Below, piece after piece: positions 1 to 9,974 of a DNA stretch of 64,000 bases. The number at the start of each line of letters is the position of its first letter. The first letter of the stretch is position 1. Source of the DNA: CAYYWP01 sp050176585 (lineage in GTDB: Bacteria; Desulfobacterota; Binatia; HRBIN30; CADEER01); assembly GCA_050176585.1 (NCBI GenBank), contig JBFXHX010000023.1:1-64000 (forward strand), written 5' to 3'. Both the position numbers and the translations under genes were made by a program. Under the pieces are notes generated by a model. It did not search any database and was not told where the DNA came from. It was given only the letters and a program-made list of their open reading frames with translations.

Positions 1-456
1 CAGCACGGTCGATGTCACTGGCGTTACCTCGGTCATGATTGCCGAGTACGTCGAGCGGCGCGTCGCCGACGGTGTGCGGAAGAGCACGATAAACCGGCAG
101 CTGGCCATCCTGCGCCATCTGCGTGTCGGCGCTCAGGCAACGCCGCAGATCGTGCCATGGGACCCGATCCCGCGCATCAAGCTCGCCGACGAGGCCGATC
201 TGATCCGCACCGTTTTCAGCGATGAAGACGTCTGGAGTCGAATTCGGGAACACCTGACGCCTCAGGCGGTGATGGAGATCATCGGCCCAAGACGCGGGCG
301 GTGTTCGACCGCTATAACATCACGGCCGGGCGCGACGCCGCGGAGGCCGCAGCGCGGGTTTCAAGTGCAAGCGCGACCGCCCGCAAGGGACGCGCATGGG
401 GTAGTCGGAGGAGAGTGTTCCCGCGCTATCGCTACGCGGATGTGTGGGGAAAGAAG
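1..456 (+). pseudogene. Tyrosine recombinase (integrase) relic, internally deleted
   Basis: Two collinear pieces of a phage-type integrase remain. The first, to about base 285, reads as the SAM-like core-binding domain, with the stretch KSTINRQLAILRHL and the family-like linker IPRIKLADEADLIRTVF. The second, in another frame from about base 288, begins KTRAVFDRYNI, which normally forms the extreme C-terminus. The catalytic domain with its R-H-R-Y residues is missing and the frame changes at the junction, so an internal deletion plus decay explains it. The 5' end is cut by the window. The relic ends against the 3' end of tRNA-Phe, a common integration site. It cannot encode an active recombinase. 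Confidence 0.75.
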
Positions 457-458
457 AA

Positions 459-531
459 TGGGCAGGGAGTGAATCGAACACTCGACACAGGGATTTTCAG
501 TCCCTTGCTCTACCGACTGAGCTACCTGCCC
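459..531 (-). tRNA. tRNA-Phe (GAA)
   Basis: The minus strand folds into a complete cloverleaf. A seven-base acceptor stem GGGCAGG pairs with CCTGCCC. The D arm is GCTC/GAGC, the anticodon loop CTGAAAA carries GAA, and the T arm GAGTG-TTCGATT-CACTC follows. The discriminator base is A and CCA is not encoded. The gene's 3' end faces the integrase relic, so it was probably the attachment site of a lost element. Confidence 0.95.
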
Positions 532-554
532 GTGCCTGGCGCGAAGCCGCGTAG

Positions 555-1559
555 TTAGCGGGCGGCTGGAGTGCGGTCAAGCCGGTCGGCGCCAGCGCGC
601 AGCGCGCGCACGTGCTGCTCGATGAAATCGATCACATCGGCTTCGAGCGCGACGCCATCGAGCTGGTTGATCTCCTGGATCCCGGTCGGGCTCGTGACGT
701 TGATCTCGGTGAGCCAATCGCCGATCACGTCGAGCCCGACGAACCACAACCCGTCGCTGCGCAGGCGCGGCGCGATGCGCGCGCAGATGGCGCGATCGCG
801 CGCGGTCAGCGGCGCCTTGTAGGTCGTGCCGCCGACGTGGATGTTGCCGCGCGTTTCATCCTCGCGCGGGACGCGCAGCACCGCGCCGAGCGGCTCGCCG
901 TCGAGCACCACGATCCGCTTGTCGCCCTGCCGGATCTCGGGCAGGTAGCGCTGCGCCATGATCAAGCGCCGCCCGTCCTGCGTGGCGCTCTCGAGAATTG
1001 CGTTCAGGTTGCGATCTCCCCGCCGCACGTGGAACACGCCGGCGCCACCGGCCCCGTCGAGCGGCTTTACGATCATCTCGCCGCCGAGCTCGTCCATGAA
1101 GGCCTTGAGGCGCCCGAGATCGGCGCTGACGAGGCTCTCGGGAATGATGTCGGGAAAGTGCAGCGCGTAGAGCTTCTCGTTCGCCTCGCGCAGCCCGCGC
1201 GGGTCGTTGAGGACGACCGTCCGCGTGGCATCCACCAGGGAGAGCATGTGCGTGGCGAAGAAATACGCCATGTCGAACGGCGGGTCCTTGCGCATGAACA
1301 CCGCGTCGAACCAGTCCAGCCGTTCGGTGCGTTCCTCGTGCAGGCGATGATGCACCGGGTCGGCGGCGGTCGGCCGCATGACGTGGGCGCGCCGGGCGCG
1401 TCCGTAGGGCACGCCGCGCTCGACGTACAGGTCGGACAGCCCGACATAGTAGGCCTCGTGCCCCCGCCGGCAGGCTTCCAGCATGAACATGAACGTCGTG
1501 TCCTTGTCGGGCAGAATCCGCTCGAGCGGGTCCATGACGAACGCAAAGCGCAGCGACAT
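555..1559 (-). CDS. gshB: Glutathione synthetase
   Basis: ATP-grasp ligase joining gamma-glutamylcysteine and glycine to give glutathione in the cytoplasm. The 334-residue product is near the usual length. The N-terminus FAFVMDPLERI, the early motif FMRKDPPFDM, the ATP-grasp loop VKPLDGAGGAGVF and the C-terminal TEINVTSPTG segment are typical of GshB. The start is the ATG before SLRFAFVMDPL; the open frame continues upstream but lacks family similarity, and no strong Shine-Dalgarno sequence is seen. It lies downstream of rsmE on the same strand with a gap of about 115 bases. A GST gene elsewhere in the window fits a glutathione-using cell. No gshA is present here. Confidence 0.93.
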   Translation of the reverse strand: MSLRFAFVMDPLERILPDKDTTFMFMLEACRRGHEAYYVGLSDLYVERGVPYGRARRAHVMRPTAADPVHHRLHEERTERLDWFDAVFMRKDPPFDMAYFFATHMLSLVDATRTVVLNDPRGLREANEKLYALHFPDIIPESLVSADLGRLKAFMDELGGEMIVKPLDGAGGAGVFHVRRGDRNLNAILESATQDGRRLIMAQRYLPEIRQGDKRIVVLDGEPLGAVLRVPREDETRGNIHVGGTTYKAPLTARDRAICARIAPRLRSDGLWFVGLDVIGDWLTEINVTSPTGIQEINQLDGVALEADVIDFIEQHVRALRAGADRLDRTPAAR

Positions 1560-1675
1560 GGGCGGACGATAAGGCGCCGCGAATATCGATGGCAAGGTGG
1601 GACTGCCACGGCGCGACTGCCGGCCGCAGGGCTCGAGCGCGCGCTGGTTCGGGCCGCGCGCCTGCGCCGGGTGGA

Positions 1676-2449
1676 TCAGCCGAGATCGCCGCAGAGCGCC
1701 TGGCAGAGCGCGCACGCCGCCACTGCTGCGGTCTCCGCGCGCAGGATGCGCGGTCCGAGCCGTACGAGCTGAAAGCCCGCGGCGCGGCCGGCCTCGAGCT
1801 CGACGGCGCTGAAGCCCCCCTCGGCGCCGACCGCCAGCAAGACGGAGCGCGGCCGATCTCGCGTCGGCGCGGCACCGGCCGGTACGGCCCGGGAGTCCGC
1901 GCCGGACAAGGCCGCCACCAGCGGCGTCGCCTGTCCGTGCTCGGCCAGCAGCAGCCGCGCGTCGGCCGGCACATCGAGGAGAGCGGCAAACTCGATCGGC
2001 GGCGATATCGCCGGTTGCGCCGAGCGGCCGCACTGTTTGGCCGCGCTGAGCGCGATCTGCGCCCAGCGCGCTTGCCGCCCGGCGGATGGCCGGGCGAGCG
2101 TGAACTCGCTCGAGAAGGGCTGCACGCGCGCGACGCCCAGCTCCGTGGCCTTTTCCACCACCCAGTCGAGCTTGTCCGCTTTCAGGGCGCCGATCGCGAG
2201 CACCAGCTCGAGGGGCGATTCCGCCTCCCGAGGCGGGCGCGCCGACCGCACCAGCACTTCGCAGCGGTCGCGGCCGACGGCGACGATCTCGCCGACCCAG
2301 CTCTGCCCGGCTCCGTCGAACAATGCTACGGCCGCGCCGCGGGCGAGGCGCCGTACGCGCGCGTGCTGGGCCTCGTCGCCGGACAAGGTCGCGACGCTCC
2401 CGACCGACACCGGGCCCGCGTGCAGGAAGCGGGGTAAGTGCGCAGTCAC
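1676..2449 (-). CDS. rsmE: 16S rRNA m3U1498 methyltransferase
   Basis: SPOUT-fold methyltransferase that modifies U1498 of 16S rRNA. The 257-residue product opens with HLPRFLHAG, typical of the N-terminal PUA-like domain, and has a central ALKADKLDWVVEKATELGV stretch. The C-terminal knot motifs VGAEGGFS and LGPRILRAETA bind S-adenosylmethionine. The GTG start overlaps the prmA stop as GTGA, showing translational coupling with prmA. Pairing rsmE with prmA is common in bacteria. Confidence 0.93.
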   Translation of the reverse strand: MTAHLPRFLHAGPVSVGSVATLSGDEAQHARVRRLARGAAVALFDGAGQSWVGEIVAVGRDRCEVLVRSARPPREAESPLELVLAIGALKADKLDWVVEKATELGVARVQPFSSEFTLARPSAGRQARWAQIALSAAKQCGRSAQPAISPPIEFAALLDVPADARLLLAEHGQATPLVAALSGADSRAVPAGAAPTRDRPRSVLLAVGAEGGFSAVELEAGRAAGFQLVRLGPRILRAETAAVAACALCQALCGDLG

Positions 2450-3306
2450 GGCGCGCGGCGAAATGCGAGGGTCACCCAACCCTCGTCGCTCCATGCGCGC
2501 GCGCCGGTCAGGCCGGCGGCCCGCCACGCGGTCCGCACGGATTCGGCTTCAGCGGCGAGGATGCCGGCGCCGATCGCCACCCCGCCGGGCGCGAGGCGGC
2601 TCGCGATCTCGGCCGCATACGCGATCAGCTGGCCGGCAAAGAGGTTGGCCAGCACGACCTCGAACGGACCCGTGGCGGCGCCGAGGTCGGCGCCGAAGCG
2701 AATCGCGCCGCCGACGCCGTTGGCTATCGCATTCTGCTCAGCGATCGCGCAGGCCTCGGCATCGACGTCTACGGCCCACGCGCTGGCGGCGCCGAGCTTG
2801 ATCGCCGCGATCGCGAGGATGCCCGAGCCGGTGCCGATATCGAGCACGCGCCCGCCCACGCGGCTCGCGAGCGCGGTTTCGAGGAGCTCCAGGCAGCCGC
2901 GCGTGCTCGCGTGGTGGCCGGTGCCGAACGCCATACCGGGTTCGAGCATGATCGGCAGCCGGTCGGGCGGCACGCGATCGACCCACGGCGCGTGCACGTA
3001 GAGCCGCTCCCCGACGGCCAGTGGCGGGAAGTGATCTTTCCAGTTCTCCGCCCATGCCTCGTCGCTCACTGCGGTGGCGGAGATTCGCGGCGGCGCGGCA
3101 CCGGGGAACGCGTCGGCCACGTGCCGGCAGTACGCCCGCAGAGCGGCGACCGGGGGCTCCGCGCCGTAATGCGCCGTGATGCGGGTGCCCTCAGCGGTAT
3201 CCTCAATTTCCAGGCCGGGGGCGCCGTGATCGAGCAGGAAGCTCCCGATTGCGTCGCCCAGTCGCGCGTCGGCGACGACGGTGAGGGCGGTCCAGTGCTG
3301 CGGCAT
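2446..3306 (-). CDS. prmA: Ribosomal protein L11 methyltransferase
   Basis: Class I SAM-dependent methyltransferase that trimethylates ribosomal protein L11. The 286-residue product carries motif I as VLDIGTGSGILAIAAIKLGA and the NPPY-like motif as VVLANLFAGQL, with the substrate-side stretch EPGMAFGTGHHASTR before motif I, all characteristic of PrmA. The start is the ATG before PQHWTALTVV, matching family N-termini; a slightly longer start with MCDFLG is possible. It is first in the leftward prmA-rsmE pair and divergent from the glycerophosphodiesterase gene across about 160 bases. Confidence 0.93.
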   Translation of the reverse strand: MPQHWTALTVVADARLGDAIGSFLLDHGAPGLEIEDTAEGTRITAHYGAEPPVAALRAYCRHVADAFPGAAPPRISATAVSDEAWAENWKDHFPPLAVGERLYVHAPWVDRVPPDRLPIMLEPGMAFGTGHHASTRGCLELLETALASRVGGRVLDIGTGSGILAIAAIKLGAASAWAVDVDAEACAIAEQNAIANGVGGAIRFGADLGAATGPFEVVLANLFAGQLIAYAAEIASRLAPGGVAIGAGILAAEAESVRTAWRAAGLTGARAWSDEGWVTLAFRRAP

Positions 3307-3469
3307 GTGGTCAGAGCCGAGGAAATCACACATCGGCGGCCAGGACCACAGGGCCGTGCGGCCCGGCGCCCGCGGCGCACCGCCGCCGCCGCCGCCCGGT
3401 CGGCTTTCGCGATCCCGGCGGCTTCTTCGCGGTGGTGATCCGCCGCGCACTGTGGTCAGCTCAGCGGTG

Positions 3470-4204
3470 ATGATGTTGCGCATCGGTCACCGCGGAGCAG
3501 CCGGCACGCGGCCGGAGCTGACGATGCCGGCGTTCGAGCGGGCGCTCGAGCTCGGGGTGCACATGGTCGAGCTGGACGTGCAGCTGACCCGCGACCACCA
3601 GCTGGTGGTGCTGCACGATCGCCAGCTCGGCCGCACGGTGCAGGCGCAGGGCCCGGTGCGAGAGCGCACGCTCGCCGAGTTGGTCCAGCTCGATGCCGGC
3701 GCGTGGTTTGGCGCTCGCTGGGCCGGCGCGCGCGTGCCGGCGCTCGCGGACGTATTGGCGCTCACCGCCGGCCGGGCCGAGCTGAACGTGGAGATCAAGA
3801 GCGCGCCGGAGGACTGGGAGGCGACCGCGGACGCCTTGCTCGATCTGCTCCAGCGGTCGGGCCGACTCGATGGCACGATCATCTCCAGCTTCGAGCTCGG
3901 CGCGCTTCAGGCAGTGCGCGCGCGCTCGGCCGCGGCGCGCATCGGCGCGTTGTGGCACGATACCGACCTCGATCCGATGTGGAGCGCCGCGGCCTCGCTG
4001 CGCGCGCTCACGGTGCATCCGCATTGGAGCCTCGTCGACGATGCCCTGATCGCCGAGGCGCGCCGGGTCGGACGCCAGGTGATCACTTGGACGGTGAACG
4101 ATCCGGACGCCATGGTGGAGCTGGCGGGACTCGGCGTCGACGGTTTGATCAGCGATTTCCCGGAGCGGCTCCGCGCCTTGCGGGTGCCGGGGCAGATGGC
4201 TTGA
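3470..4204 (+). CDS. ugpQ: Glycerophosphodiester phosphodiesterase
   Basis: Hydrolyses glycerophosphodiesters to glycerol 3-phosphate and an alcohol. The 244-residue product has the GDPD TIM-barrel signature: the catalytic HRG near residue 7, the acidic pair in VELDVQLTRD near residue 40, and the second catalytic histidine in VVLHD near residue 56. Later blocks NVEIKS, ISSFE, TVNDP and GVDGLISDFP also fit. No signal peptide is seen, so it is probably cytoplasmic, like UgpQ. Two adjacent ATG codons (3470, 3473) are possible starts. Its stop codon overlaps the -35 element of the next operon. Confidence 0.88.
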   Translation: MMLRIGHRGAAGTRPELTMPAFERALELGVHMVELDVQLTRDHQLVVLHDRQLGRTVQAQGPVRERTLAELVQLDAGAWFGARWAGARVPALADVLALTAGRAELNVEIKSAPEDWEATADALLDLLQRSGRLDGTIISSFELGALQAVRARSAAARIGALWHDTDLDPMWSAAASLRALTVHPHWSLVDDALIAEARRVGRQVITWTVNDPDAMVELAGLGVDGLISDFPERLRALRVPGQMA

Positions 4205-4228
4205 CAGTGAAGCGGGATCGAATAAAAA
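4201..4228 (+). promoter_or_regulatory. Probable sigma-70 promoter of the rpsU-cvpA-dnaG-rpoD operon
   Basis: A perfect -35 hexamer TTGACA at 4201-4206 is followed after 16 bases by TAAAAA at 4223-4228, a four-of-six match to the -10 consensus. It lies about 90 bases before rpsU and overlaps the stop codon of the preceding gene. Confidence 0.5.
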
Positions 4229-4315
4229 GCATCGTTTAGGCTGCGTTCCGGAGCTTGCGACCGGCGCGCGTTCAGCAGCCCGGGCCAGCGAGCCGAGGAG
4301 GGAGTCAACAATTTC

Positions 4316-4513
4316 ATGGCAGGTGTCCGAGTCAAGGAGAACGAACCGATCGAGGTCGCGATCCGCCGTTTCAAGAAGCAGTGCGAAAAGGCCGGGATCC
4401 TCTCCGAGCTGCGCAAGCGCGAGCATTTCGAAAAGCCCAGCGTGCGGAAGAAGAAGAAGATGCTGGCCGCGAAGAAGCGCTACCTGCGGCGCCTGGCGCG
4501 TGCGGGGGGGTAA
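4316..4513 (+). CDS. rpsU: Small ribosomal subunit protein bS21
   Basis: A 65-residue basic protein of the 30S subunit. It has the bS21 hallmarks: the N-terminal VRVKENEPIEVAIRRFKK block, a central ELRKREHFEKPS, and a lysine/arginine-rich C-terminus. A GGAGG-type Shine-Dalgarno sequence (gaggaggg) stands about a dozen bases before the ATG. It is the first gene of the macromolecular-synthesis operon, with cvpA inserted between it and dnaG. Confidence 0.97.
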   Translation: MAGVRVKENEPIEVAIRRFKKQCEKAGILSELRKREHFEKPSVRKKKKMLAAKKRYLRRLARAGG

Positions 4514-4552
4514 CGCGCCCATGCGGCGAGCAGGTGCCAAGAGGCGGCGCGG

Positions 4553-5062
4553 ATGAACCGGATCGACGTCGCACTGGTGGTCCTGCTCCTGCTGTGCGGA
4601 TTGCGCGGATCCTGGCGGGGCGTCTTTCGCGAGGCGTTTGGCTTCCTGGCGGTGATCGCCGGGCTCTGGGCCGCGCTGCGCTGGGCGGACACGGGCGCGG
4701 CATGGCTCGGCGCGCGACTTCCATGGGCTGACCTGAACGAGGTGGCGCTGGTCGGCGGGGCATTCGTGATCACCTATCTCGCGGTGAGCACGCTGCTGAA
4801 CATCGCCGGGCTCGCCTTCGATCAGCTCTTGGGCCGCGGCCCGCTGGAGCTACCGAGCCGGGTGGGCGGCGCGGTGTTCGCACTCGGAAAAGGCGCGGCC
4901 GTGCTCGCGGTCGTGTTGCTGTTCCTGCAATTGTTTCCGGTCGTCCACGGAATCGACCGACAGATTCTCGACTCTCGCCTCGGGCTGCCCCTGATGTCGA
5001 CCGCGGAGGCGGCATTGCGCGCCGGCTGGGGTGGCGCAACCGACGCGGGCCGCCACGCGTGA
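4553..5062 (+). CDS. cvpA: CvpA family membrane protein
   Basis: A 169-residue inner-membrane protein with about four hydrophobic segments, near residues 7-25, 30-45, 60-85 and 100-125. The opening NRIDVALVVLLLLCGLRGSWRG and the GxxRE-type loop (RGVFREAFGF) are typical of the CvpA family. Family members affect colicin V production and envelope stress, but the biochemical role is not settled. It sits 40 bases after rpsU and 7 bases before dnaG, so it is co-transcribed with them. Confidence 0.85.
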   Translation: MNRIDVALVVLLLLCGLRGSWRGVFREAFGFLAVIAGLWAALRWADTGAAWLGARLPWADLNEVALVGGAFVITYLAVSTLLNIAGLAFDQLLGRGPLELPSRVGGAVFALGKGAAVLAVVLLFLQLFPVVHGIDRQILDSRLGLPLMSTAEAALRAGWGGATDAGRHA

Positions 5063-5069
5063 TGTGACG

Positions 5070-6811
5070 ATGGCGCGCCGGATCCCCGACGAGACGCTGC
5101 AGGCCATTCGCGATCGTCTCAGTCTCGTCGAGGTCGTATCCGCGTACGTCAATCTCAAGCGGCAGGGCCGCAATCACCTCGGGCTCTGCCCGTTTCATGC
5201 CGAGAAGACGCCGTCGTTCACGGTCAGCGAGGAGCGCGGGCTTTTTCACTGCTTCGGCTGCGGCGTGAGCGGCACCATCTTCACCTTCGTGATGAAGATG
5301 GAGCACGTCGAGTTTATCGACGCGGTCACGCAACTCGCGAAGCGCGCCGGCGTCGCCTTGCCAGAGCGCAGCGCGGACGACCCCGCGGCCGCGCACCGGG
5401 AGCGGCTCTATGCCGCCAACGCGCATGCGGAACGGTTCTTTCGCGCCGCCCTCGCCGCTCCCGCTGGCGCTGCGGCGCGGCGCTATCTGAGCGGGCGCGG
5501 CGTGCGCGAAGATACCATCGCCCGCTACGGCATCGGGTTCGCGCCGGGCGGCGGGACGATGCTGGCGAACGCGCTGGAGCGCAAGCGCGTGCCGCGGCCG
5601 GACGCGCTCCAGGCGGGTGTGCTGGCGCAGCGCCAAGACGGCCGCGTGTACGATCGCTTTCGCGAGCGCATAATGTTTCCGATTCGCGACCGGCAGGGGC
5701 GCACCATCGCTTTCGGCGGGCGCACGCTCGGTTCCGATCAGCCGAAATATCTCAACTCGCCCGAAACGCCGTTGTTCAAGAAGGGCGAGGGCCTCTATGG
5801 CCTGTCGGAAGCGCGCGAGGCGATCCGCAGCGCCGGGCGGGCGGTGGTGGTCGAGGGCTACCTCGATGCGTTGGTGCTGGCGCAGGAGGGCATTCCGTAC
5901 ACGGTCGCGACGCTGGGCACGGCATTGACCAGCACGCACTTGCGCGTATTGCGGCCGCTCGGCGGCGATCAGCTGGCGGTGTTGTTCTTCTTCGATGGCG
6001 ACCGCGCGGGCCGGCAGGCGGCGCTGCGCGCGTTCGCGATCTGCGCGGAAGCGGGCGTGTGGGGGCGGGCGGCTTTCCTGCCCGAGGGGTTCGACCCCGA
6101 CAGCTATACGCGTCAGCACGGCGGCGCGGCGACCCTCAAGCTGATCGAAGCCGCCCCTTCGCTGGTCGATTTCTACTTCGACGTCAGCCTACCGCCCGGT
6201 GCGACACTGCCCGACCGCACGCGCGTAGCTGAGCAGGTGCGCCAGATCCTGGCGCGCGTGGACGACGAGGTGCATTTCGCGGTCCTGGCCCGGCAGGCCG
6301 CGGCGCGCGCCGGTGTCGGCGAGGAGGTCTTCCGGCGCGCCCGCCCCAACGCTGCACCGGTCCCGCGGCCGCGCGCGCGAGGAGCGCCGTGGCCACCGGA
6401 AGAGCGACTGCTCATCGAGGTCATGGCGGCCGATCAGGCACTCGCGCGCTGGGTGGTCGAGCGCGGCACCCTGGCGCACTTCCGCACCGCCGAGCTCGCG
6501 CGCGCCGGGGAACACATCGCGGCGGCGTGGGTGGCGGGGCGGCCGATCGCGGCTGTGCTCGAGGAGCTCCCGGGCGCACTCGGTTCGCAGTTGGCACCGG
6601 CGGTGCTCGGCGCGGGCCCGCTCGCCGAAGCGGCGGAGCGGGTGCAGGCCGCCGAGGATTGCACACGGCGCATCGAAGCGCGGGCGGCGCGGGCGGCGCG
6701 CCAGGCGATCGCCTCGGAGCTGCGCGTCGCCGAGGCGCGCGGAGATGCCACCTGGCGTGACAAGCTTGCGGACCTCAACACGGTCGTGCGCGGACGGGAT
6801 GGGGGGGCGGC

Positions 6812-6815
<4 letters not shown>
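5070..6815 (+). CDS. dnaG: DNA primase
   Basis: Synthesises RNA primers for DNA replication. The 581-residue product has an intact N-terminal CHC2 zinc site (Cys40, His43, Cys61, Cys64 in CPFH...CFGC). The TOPRIM core follows, with the catalytic glutamate in VVEGYLDAL and the metal-binding FFFDGDRAGRQ. The C-terminal helicase-interaction region is alanine-rich and weakly conserved, as usual. The ATG at 5070 gives the family-typical MARRIPDETLQAIRDRL start. It overlaps rpoD by ATGA. Confidence 0.96.
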
Positions 6816-8320
<1,505 letters not shown>

Positions 8321-8356
8321 TCGATGCCGGCTATCAGCTATCAATGGAGAAGAGGC

Positions 8357-8431
8357 GGGCCCATAGCTCAGTCTGGTCAGAGCCGCCGGCTCATAACCGG
8401 TAGGTCCCAGGTTCGAATCCTGGTGGGCCCA
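8357..8431 (+). tRNA. tRNA with CAU anticodon (Ile2 or elongator Met)
   Basis: A full cloverleaf: acceptor stem GGGCCCA/TGGGCCC, D stem GCTC/GAGC, anticodon stem CCGG with loop CTCATAA giving CAU, and T arm CCAGG-TTCGAAT-CCTGG, with discriminator A. CAU can mean initiator Met, elongator Met or, after lysidine modification, Ile2 reading AUA. The acceptor and anticodon arms resemble those of bacterial tRNA-Ile2 genes, but sequence alone does not settle it. Confidence 0.93.
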
Positions 8432-8448
8432 TTACAGACAAGGAGATC

Positions 8449-9186
8449 ATGGATACCGTGGACGAGACATCGACATCAGACATCGAACGCCTCGCGGCCC
8501 TTCAGGAGGTCGATCGGCGTTTGAAAGAGCGGCGCGACCGGATGACCGCGCTGGTCAGCGAGGCGGATGGGTTCGAGCTCGAGTTGGCCCGGCAGCGCAC
8601 GACCGTGAGTGCGCTCTCTGCCGAGCGGGACGCGCTCGAACAGCGGCGTGCGGAGATGGACCGGCAGTTGGAGCTGAGTGGGATACGGATACGAGACAAC
8701 CGCATGCGGATGAATCGGGTCCGCAACTCCACCGAATTGCTGGCCTTGCAGCGCGAGATCGACCTCAGCAAGGAGGCGAACGCGCAAACTGAAGACGAGC
8801 TGCTGCGCGTCATGGAGACACTCGAAACCCTCGCCACACAGCTCACCTCGGCGCAGGAAACGCTCGCGCAGCTCGAGGCGCGCGCCGCCGAAGTCGTCGC
8901 CGAGCGGCGGGCGCAGGCCGACACGCTGCGGCAAGAGGTGGAGGCGGAAATCGGCGAGCGGGAAGCGTTGGCGAAGGGCATGGATTCGTCGCTGCGCAGC
9001 AAGTACGAGCAGATATTCCAGCGGCGTGGCGGCAGCGCGGTGGTCGCCGCCGTCGACGGCATCTGCCAGGGCTGCCGCATGCATATTCCGCCGCAGCTCT
9101 ACAACGAGCTGCAGAAGTACCGCGACATCCGCCAGTGCCCCAACTGCCACCGGATCCTGTACTGGCGGGCGCCGGCGGAGAGCTGA
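8449..9186 (+). CDS. C4 zinc-ribbon coiled-coil protein (DUF164 family)
   Basis: A 245-residue protein with a long charged coiled-coil hairpin over about residues 10-180. A C-terminal four-cysteine zinc ribbon follows, CQGCRM paired with CPNCHR at about residues 204-236. This is the zf-RING_7/DUF164 family, suspected to bind nucleic acid but without a firm biochemical role. It begins 17 bases after the tRNA and ends about 80 bases before rnpB. The same neighbourhood of rpoD, this family and RNase P RNA occurs in several Deltaproteobacteria-like genomes. A Shine-Dalgarno sequence (aaggag) precedes the ATG. Confidence 0.85.
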   Translation: MDTVDETSTSDIERLAALQEVDRRLKERRDRMTALVSEADGFELELARQRTTVSALSAERDALEQRRAEMDRQLELSGIRIRDNRMRMNRVRNSTELLALQREIDLSKEANAQTEDELLRVMETLETLATQLTSAQETLAQLEARAAEVVAERRAQADTLRQEVEAEIGEREALAKGMDSSLRSKYEQIFQRRGGSAVVAAVDGICQGCRMHIPPQLYNELQKYRDIRQCPNCHRILYWRAPAES

Positions 9187-9231
9187 GCCAGCCGCGTCAG
9201 GTCATCCGCGTTCGAGGACACCATCGGGTGC

Positions 9232-9260
9232 TTGCCCACCGCCCGAAGCGCGCTTATTGT
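9232..9260 (+). promoter_or_regulatory. Probable rnpB promoter
   Basis: TTGCCC at 9232-9237 and TATTGT at 9255-9260 are separated by 17 bases, each a four-of-six match to sigma-70 consensus. The predicted start about seven bases downstream coincides with the 5' strand of the RNase P P1 helix, which supports the call. Confidence 0.5.
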
Positions 9261-9267
9261 GCCTTCG

Positions 9268-9615
9268 CCGGAGAGGATCGGGCAGTCGCTCGTCCCGGAA
9301 CGGGGCGGGAGGAAAGTCCGGACTCCAGAGGGCAGGGTGGCCGCTAACAGCGGCCCTGAGCGATCAGGGGAAAGTGCCACAGAAAGGAGACGGCCTCGCC
9401 ATGCGCGGGGAGTCGGTGAAACGATCGGTGACGATCCGCGGCGTCGGTGACGGCGCCGCGCGGCAAACCCCACCCGGAGCAAGACCAACTCGAGGTTGCG
9501 TGGCCCGCGCCTAGCCTCAGGTATGTCGCTCGAGCCGGCGGGCAACCGCCGGCCAAGAGGAATGACTGCCGCCCCGGCAACGGGGAACAGAATCCGGCTT
9601 ACAGATCCTCTCCGG
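9268..9615 (+). ncRNA. rnpB: RNase P RNA (bacterial type A)
   Basis: Catalytic RNA of RNase P, which matures tRNA 5' ends. The ends form a perfect 12-base P1 helix (9268-9279 with 9604-9615). The universal P4 strands are present: gaggaaagtccgga near 9310, and cagaatccggcttacag near 9590. The region between folds into several GC hairpins, with GNRA-like loops visible (for example aggggaaagtgccacag). About 348 bases is a normal length for type A. Confidence 0.95.
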
Positions 9616-9876
9616 CCTCTGGCTGACCGGTGGCGTGTGCTAGCGGGTGCCGCCCCGAGCCGTCCGGCCGCTCTCGCGGCGGTCACTAGAGGTGCGCGCG
9701 GTTGAATTCCGCGAGCTCGGTCGGCCGCGCCGGCCCAAATCCAAAACCCGCACCGCTCGTCCCGGAATCAGATCGCCGGTTGAGCACTCGCCTCGGCTCG
9801 GGAAAGCGCGCTGGCCGTTCGGCCGGGTCGGCGTGAATTCCGATCCTGACGAGCTGCGTATCCGACCGGTTTATTG
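9616..9876. other. Intergenic stretch, no gene seen
   Basis: Between rnpB and the dcw promoter. The open frames here are short and lack recognisable protein similarity. I see no further RNA structure beyond an rnpB-proximal GC hairpin. It probably holds only the rnpB terminator and upstream promoter DNA. Confidence 0.5.
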
Positions 9877-9905
9877 TTGACAGCCTTGGGGCCGCGACGT
9901 ATAGC
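9877..9905 (+). promoter_or_regulatory. Sigma-70 promoter of the dcw (division/cell wall) operon
   Basis: A perfect -35 TTGACA (9877-9882), an exact 17-base spacer and the -10 hexamer TATAGC (9900-9905, four of six). Transcription would start near 9912, inside the MraZ operator, so MraZ could block initiation directly. Confidence 0.8.
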
Positions 9906-9908
9906 GGG

Positions 9909-9933
9909 GTGGGCAAAAGTGGTGGAAAGTGGT
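9909..9933 (+). promoter_or_regulatory. MraZ operator (three TGG repeats at 10-base spacing)
   Basis: TGGG at 9910, TGGT at 9920 and TGGT at 9930 repeat with exact 10-base periodicity, each preceded by G. This is the arrangement described for MraZ boxes upstream of mraZ in other bacteria, where the protein ring contacts successive repeats on one DNA face. It lies just downstream of the -10 element and about 40 bases before mraZ, indicating autorepression. Confidence 0.8.
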
Positions 9934-9974
9934 GGGGCGAGGCATCTCGGTGGGAGAGGCGGGTCGAGCGGGTC

